Source: Nitrospira sp. (GTDB taxonomy: Bacteria; Nitrospirota; Nitrospiria; Nitrospirales; Nitrospiraceae). From it: DNA of 33,755 bases. Shown one piece after another: positions 32,538 to 33,755 of the stretch (the first letter of the stretch is position 1; the number at the start of each line of letters is the position of its first letter). The DNA lies in NCBI GenBank assembly GCA_009594865.1, contig VOPT01000064.1, positions 1 through 33,755 on the forward strand. Direction: 5' to 3'. The translations under genes were made by a program, and so were the position numbers. Under the pieces are notes generated by a model. It had not been told where the DNA came from, searched no databases, and saw only the letters and a list, made by a program, of their open reading frames with translations.

Positions 32538-32810
32538 GAAGAGCCTCCTTGGTGAGTGGCACCATTTGCTGCATGGGGATGTGGACCGTGTGCATATGGT
32601 CGACCTGCTGAGATCGATCCCGTTTTGCCCCACGGCACTATAGCAGGATGGCCCCAATACTGTTTCACAATCCTCCTGTGTGTTGAGTATAGGCGCGTAT
32701 AGACAGTCCGATGACATGGAGACGGATGCCTAGCTTGGCATATAATCCCGTTGCCGTAGGTTAATCAGAGAGTACGGTCTGCAGCCTGATAGTATGTCCA
32801 TGGGGGTCAT

Positions 32811-33560
32811 ATGAATGTCGATGACATTATTAGCTATGGAGAACTGGTCGGCGCTGAGAAATTGATGCTTCAGAAAGGCATGAATTTTGAGGTGGGAAAG
32901 GACTATTCCATCCTACTCATGTCTCAGCGAACGAATGCTCCGTATCGAGATGTCGTTGATGAGGCAACAGGGATACTCGTATACGAAGGGCATGATCAGC
33001 CACGCTCACAAGATTGTCCGAATCCCAAGGAGGTAGATCAACCGATCACAACGCCGAAGGGGACTTGGACGGAGAATGGCCGATTTTTTAAGGCGGCCAT
33101 GGATTTCCAGCGCGGTCTGAGAAAAAAAGCTGAGTTGGTGAAAGTCTACGAAAAAATTGCTGTCGGAGTATGGTGCTACAAGGGATTTTTTGAGTTATTC
33201 GATGCACACTTTACGTTGCGGGGAGAAAAGAGAAAAGTCTTCCAGTTTTTCCTCAAGCCCGTCGAAAAGAAGGCATTTGGCCGTATCATTGAGCTGCCAC
33301 ACACACGACTGATTCCGACCCATGTGAAAGTCGAAGTCTGGAAACGAGATCAGGGCAAGTGTGTCCAGTGCGGCTTCCAGAAGAATCTTCACTACGATCA
33401 TGACATCCCCTATTCAAAGGGTGGAAGCAGTCTTTCTGCGCAGAACGTTCGAATCCTGTGCGCCAAATGCAACTTGGAGAAGTCTGACAAGATTATGAGC
33501 GTGTTGCCGTGGCTCTATGCATTGACACCCTCTATTGTCGAGATTGGCCGGCATCCATAG
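32811..33560 (+). CDS. HNH endonuclease, probable SRA-like reader domain
   Basis: Predicted restriction enzyme for modified DNA. The C-terminal domain (residues 170-235) is a clear HNH nuclease: C184-VQ-C187 and C217-AK-C220 bind zinc, Y195-D196-H197 and N212 form the active site. The N-terminal 160 residues (KDYSILLMSQRTNAPYRDVV, GILVYEGHD, FFKAAMDFQRGLRKKAELVK, YKGFFELFDAHF, KVFQFFLKP) follow the strand order and motif spacing of SRA/YDG domains that bind methyl- or hydroxymethylcytosine, as in McrA-like enzymes. That assignment is moderate. The gene is clearly AT-richer than its neighbours and lies beside an IS element. A ribosome-binding run GGGGG precedes the ATG, and TATAAT at 32741 may be its -10. 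Confidence 0.87.
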   Translation: MNVDDIISYGELVGAEKLMLQKGMNFEVGKDYSILLMSQRTNAPYRDVVDEATGILVYEGHDQPRSQDCPNPKEVDQPITTPKGTWTENGRFFKAAMDFQRGLRKKAELVKVYEKIAVGVWCYKGFFELFDAHFTLRGEKRKVFQFFLKPVEKKAFGRIIELPHTRLIPTHVKVEVWKRDQGKCVQCGFQKNLHYDHDIPYSKGGSSLSAQNVRILCAKCNLEKSDKIMSVLPWLYALTPSIVEIGRHP

Positions 33561-33613
33561 AGAGGTCGGGGAGGACAGTGCTGGGGCACGATTGAAGTGG
33601 TCGAGGGGGGATG

Positions 33614-33755
33614 TGAGCTAGGCTCGAAAAAGTGGACGCCTTCAACCTATCATTTGCGGTTGGGAGGTGTGGGATGGAACGGTTACCGCGACAGAAGTAT
33701 ACGAAGGAGTTCCGGGAGCAAGCCGTGCGGGTGGTGCTCGATCAGGAGCTGACAA
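33614..33755 (+). mobile_element. Left end of an IS3-family-like insertion sequence
   Basis: The window ends inside a transposable element. A probable left end near 33614 (TGAGCTAGGCTCGAAAAAGT) is followed by a short leader and the transposase OrfA start at 33674. The right end and the inverted-repeat partner lie outside the window, so the exact boundary and target duplication cannot be set. Confidence 0.5.
33674..33755 (+). CDS. IS3-type transposase OrfA, partial
   Basis: The first 27 codons of a transposase: MERLPRQKYTKEFREQAVRV and the next seven residues (VLDQELT). The K-Y-T-x-E-F-R-E-x-A-V-R-x-V pattern is the start of the OrfA helix-turn-helix (HTH_Tnp/Transposase_8) found in IS3-family and related elements. 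GGGAGG precedes the ATG at 33674. The gene is cut by the window edge, so whether it is intact or frameshifted into OrfB is not visible. Confidence 0.8.
   Translation, partial: MERLPRQKYTKEFREQAVRVVLDQELT

Overview
The window is GC-rich bacterial DNA with densely packed genes on both strands. Gene content (ECF sigma/cupin anti-sigma pair, many lipoproteins and small secreted proteins, diheme cytochrome c, DUF4396 and DUF488 proteins) and two families of dispersed hairpin-like repeats fit a Nitrospira-type bacterium. That assignment is inference: no rRNA or diagnostic nitrification gene is present. No tRNA, rRNA or CRISPR array was seen.

Layout. 1-1350: a less GC-rich flank with an Mrr-type restriction endonuclease. 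1373-3261: truncated-hemoglobin lipoprotein divergent from an ECF sigma factor and its overlapping cupin anti-sigma gene; a hairpin covers the sigma gene's ribosome-binding site. 3282-7189: mostly minus-strand small genes (DUF2784, DUF488 coupled to TfoX-N, lipoprotein, methyltransferase, secreted beta protein) plus a secreted Lys-rich helical protein behind a paired CTAG-N8-CTAG sequence. 7475-9832: three-gene operon of a His-rich DUF4396 membrane protein, a lipoprotein and an outer-membrane barrel, probably metal related. 9990-12150: TPR lipoprotein, small secreted protein, repeats and a 42-aa membrane protein. 12148-15410: AEC permease, TetA-like MFS exporter, TPR protein. 15662-19388: first degenerate AAA+ mini-protein, GIY-YIG protein, a 52-aa membrane protein, a gluconokinase with an unusual N-terminal extension, an NTF2-like protein, DUF2127, and a hypothetical. 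19528-22933: diheme cytochrome c divergent from a Crp/Fnr regulator, then a lipoprotein and an outer-membrane protein. 23244-29655: pyrophosphatase, DEAD-box RNA helicase, MFS transporter, SF2 helicase and the second degenerate AAA+ mini-protein. 29699-32537: a 124-bp inverted-repeat element, a 56-aa zinc-ribbon-like protein, release factor 3, a hairpin repeat and a small secreted protein. 32811-33755: an AT-richer flank with an HNH endonuclease (probable SRA-like reader) and the start of an IS3-type element.

Most distinctive points: (1) two paralogous stand-alone AAA+ core domains with basic tails, both with the Walker A lysine region replaced by the same G-[AS]-T-P-L-R-R-[QN]-K sequence and without arginine finger or lid; (2) a repeat family with a conserved core and copy-specific but self-complementary outer arms, i.e. 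compensatory change within one window; (3) a gluconokinase fused behind a domain of unknown function, with a predicted leaderless promoter; (4) an RBS-masking hairpin directly in front of the ECF sigma gene; (5) modified-DNA-type restriction genes in both less GC-rich flanks.
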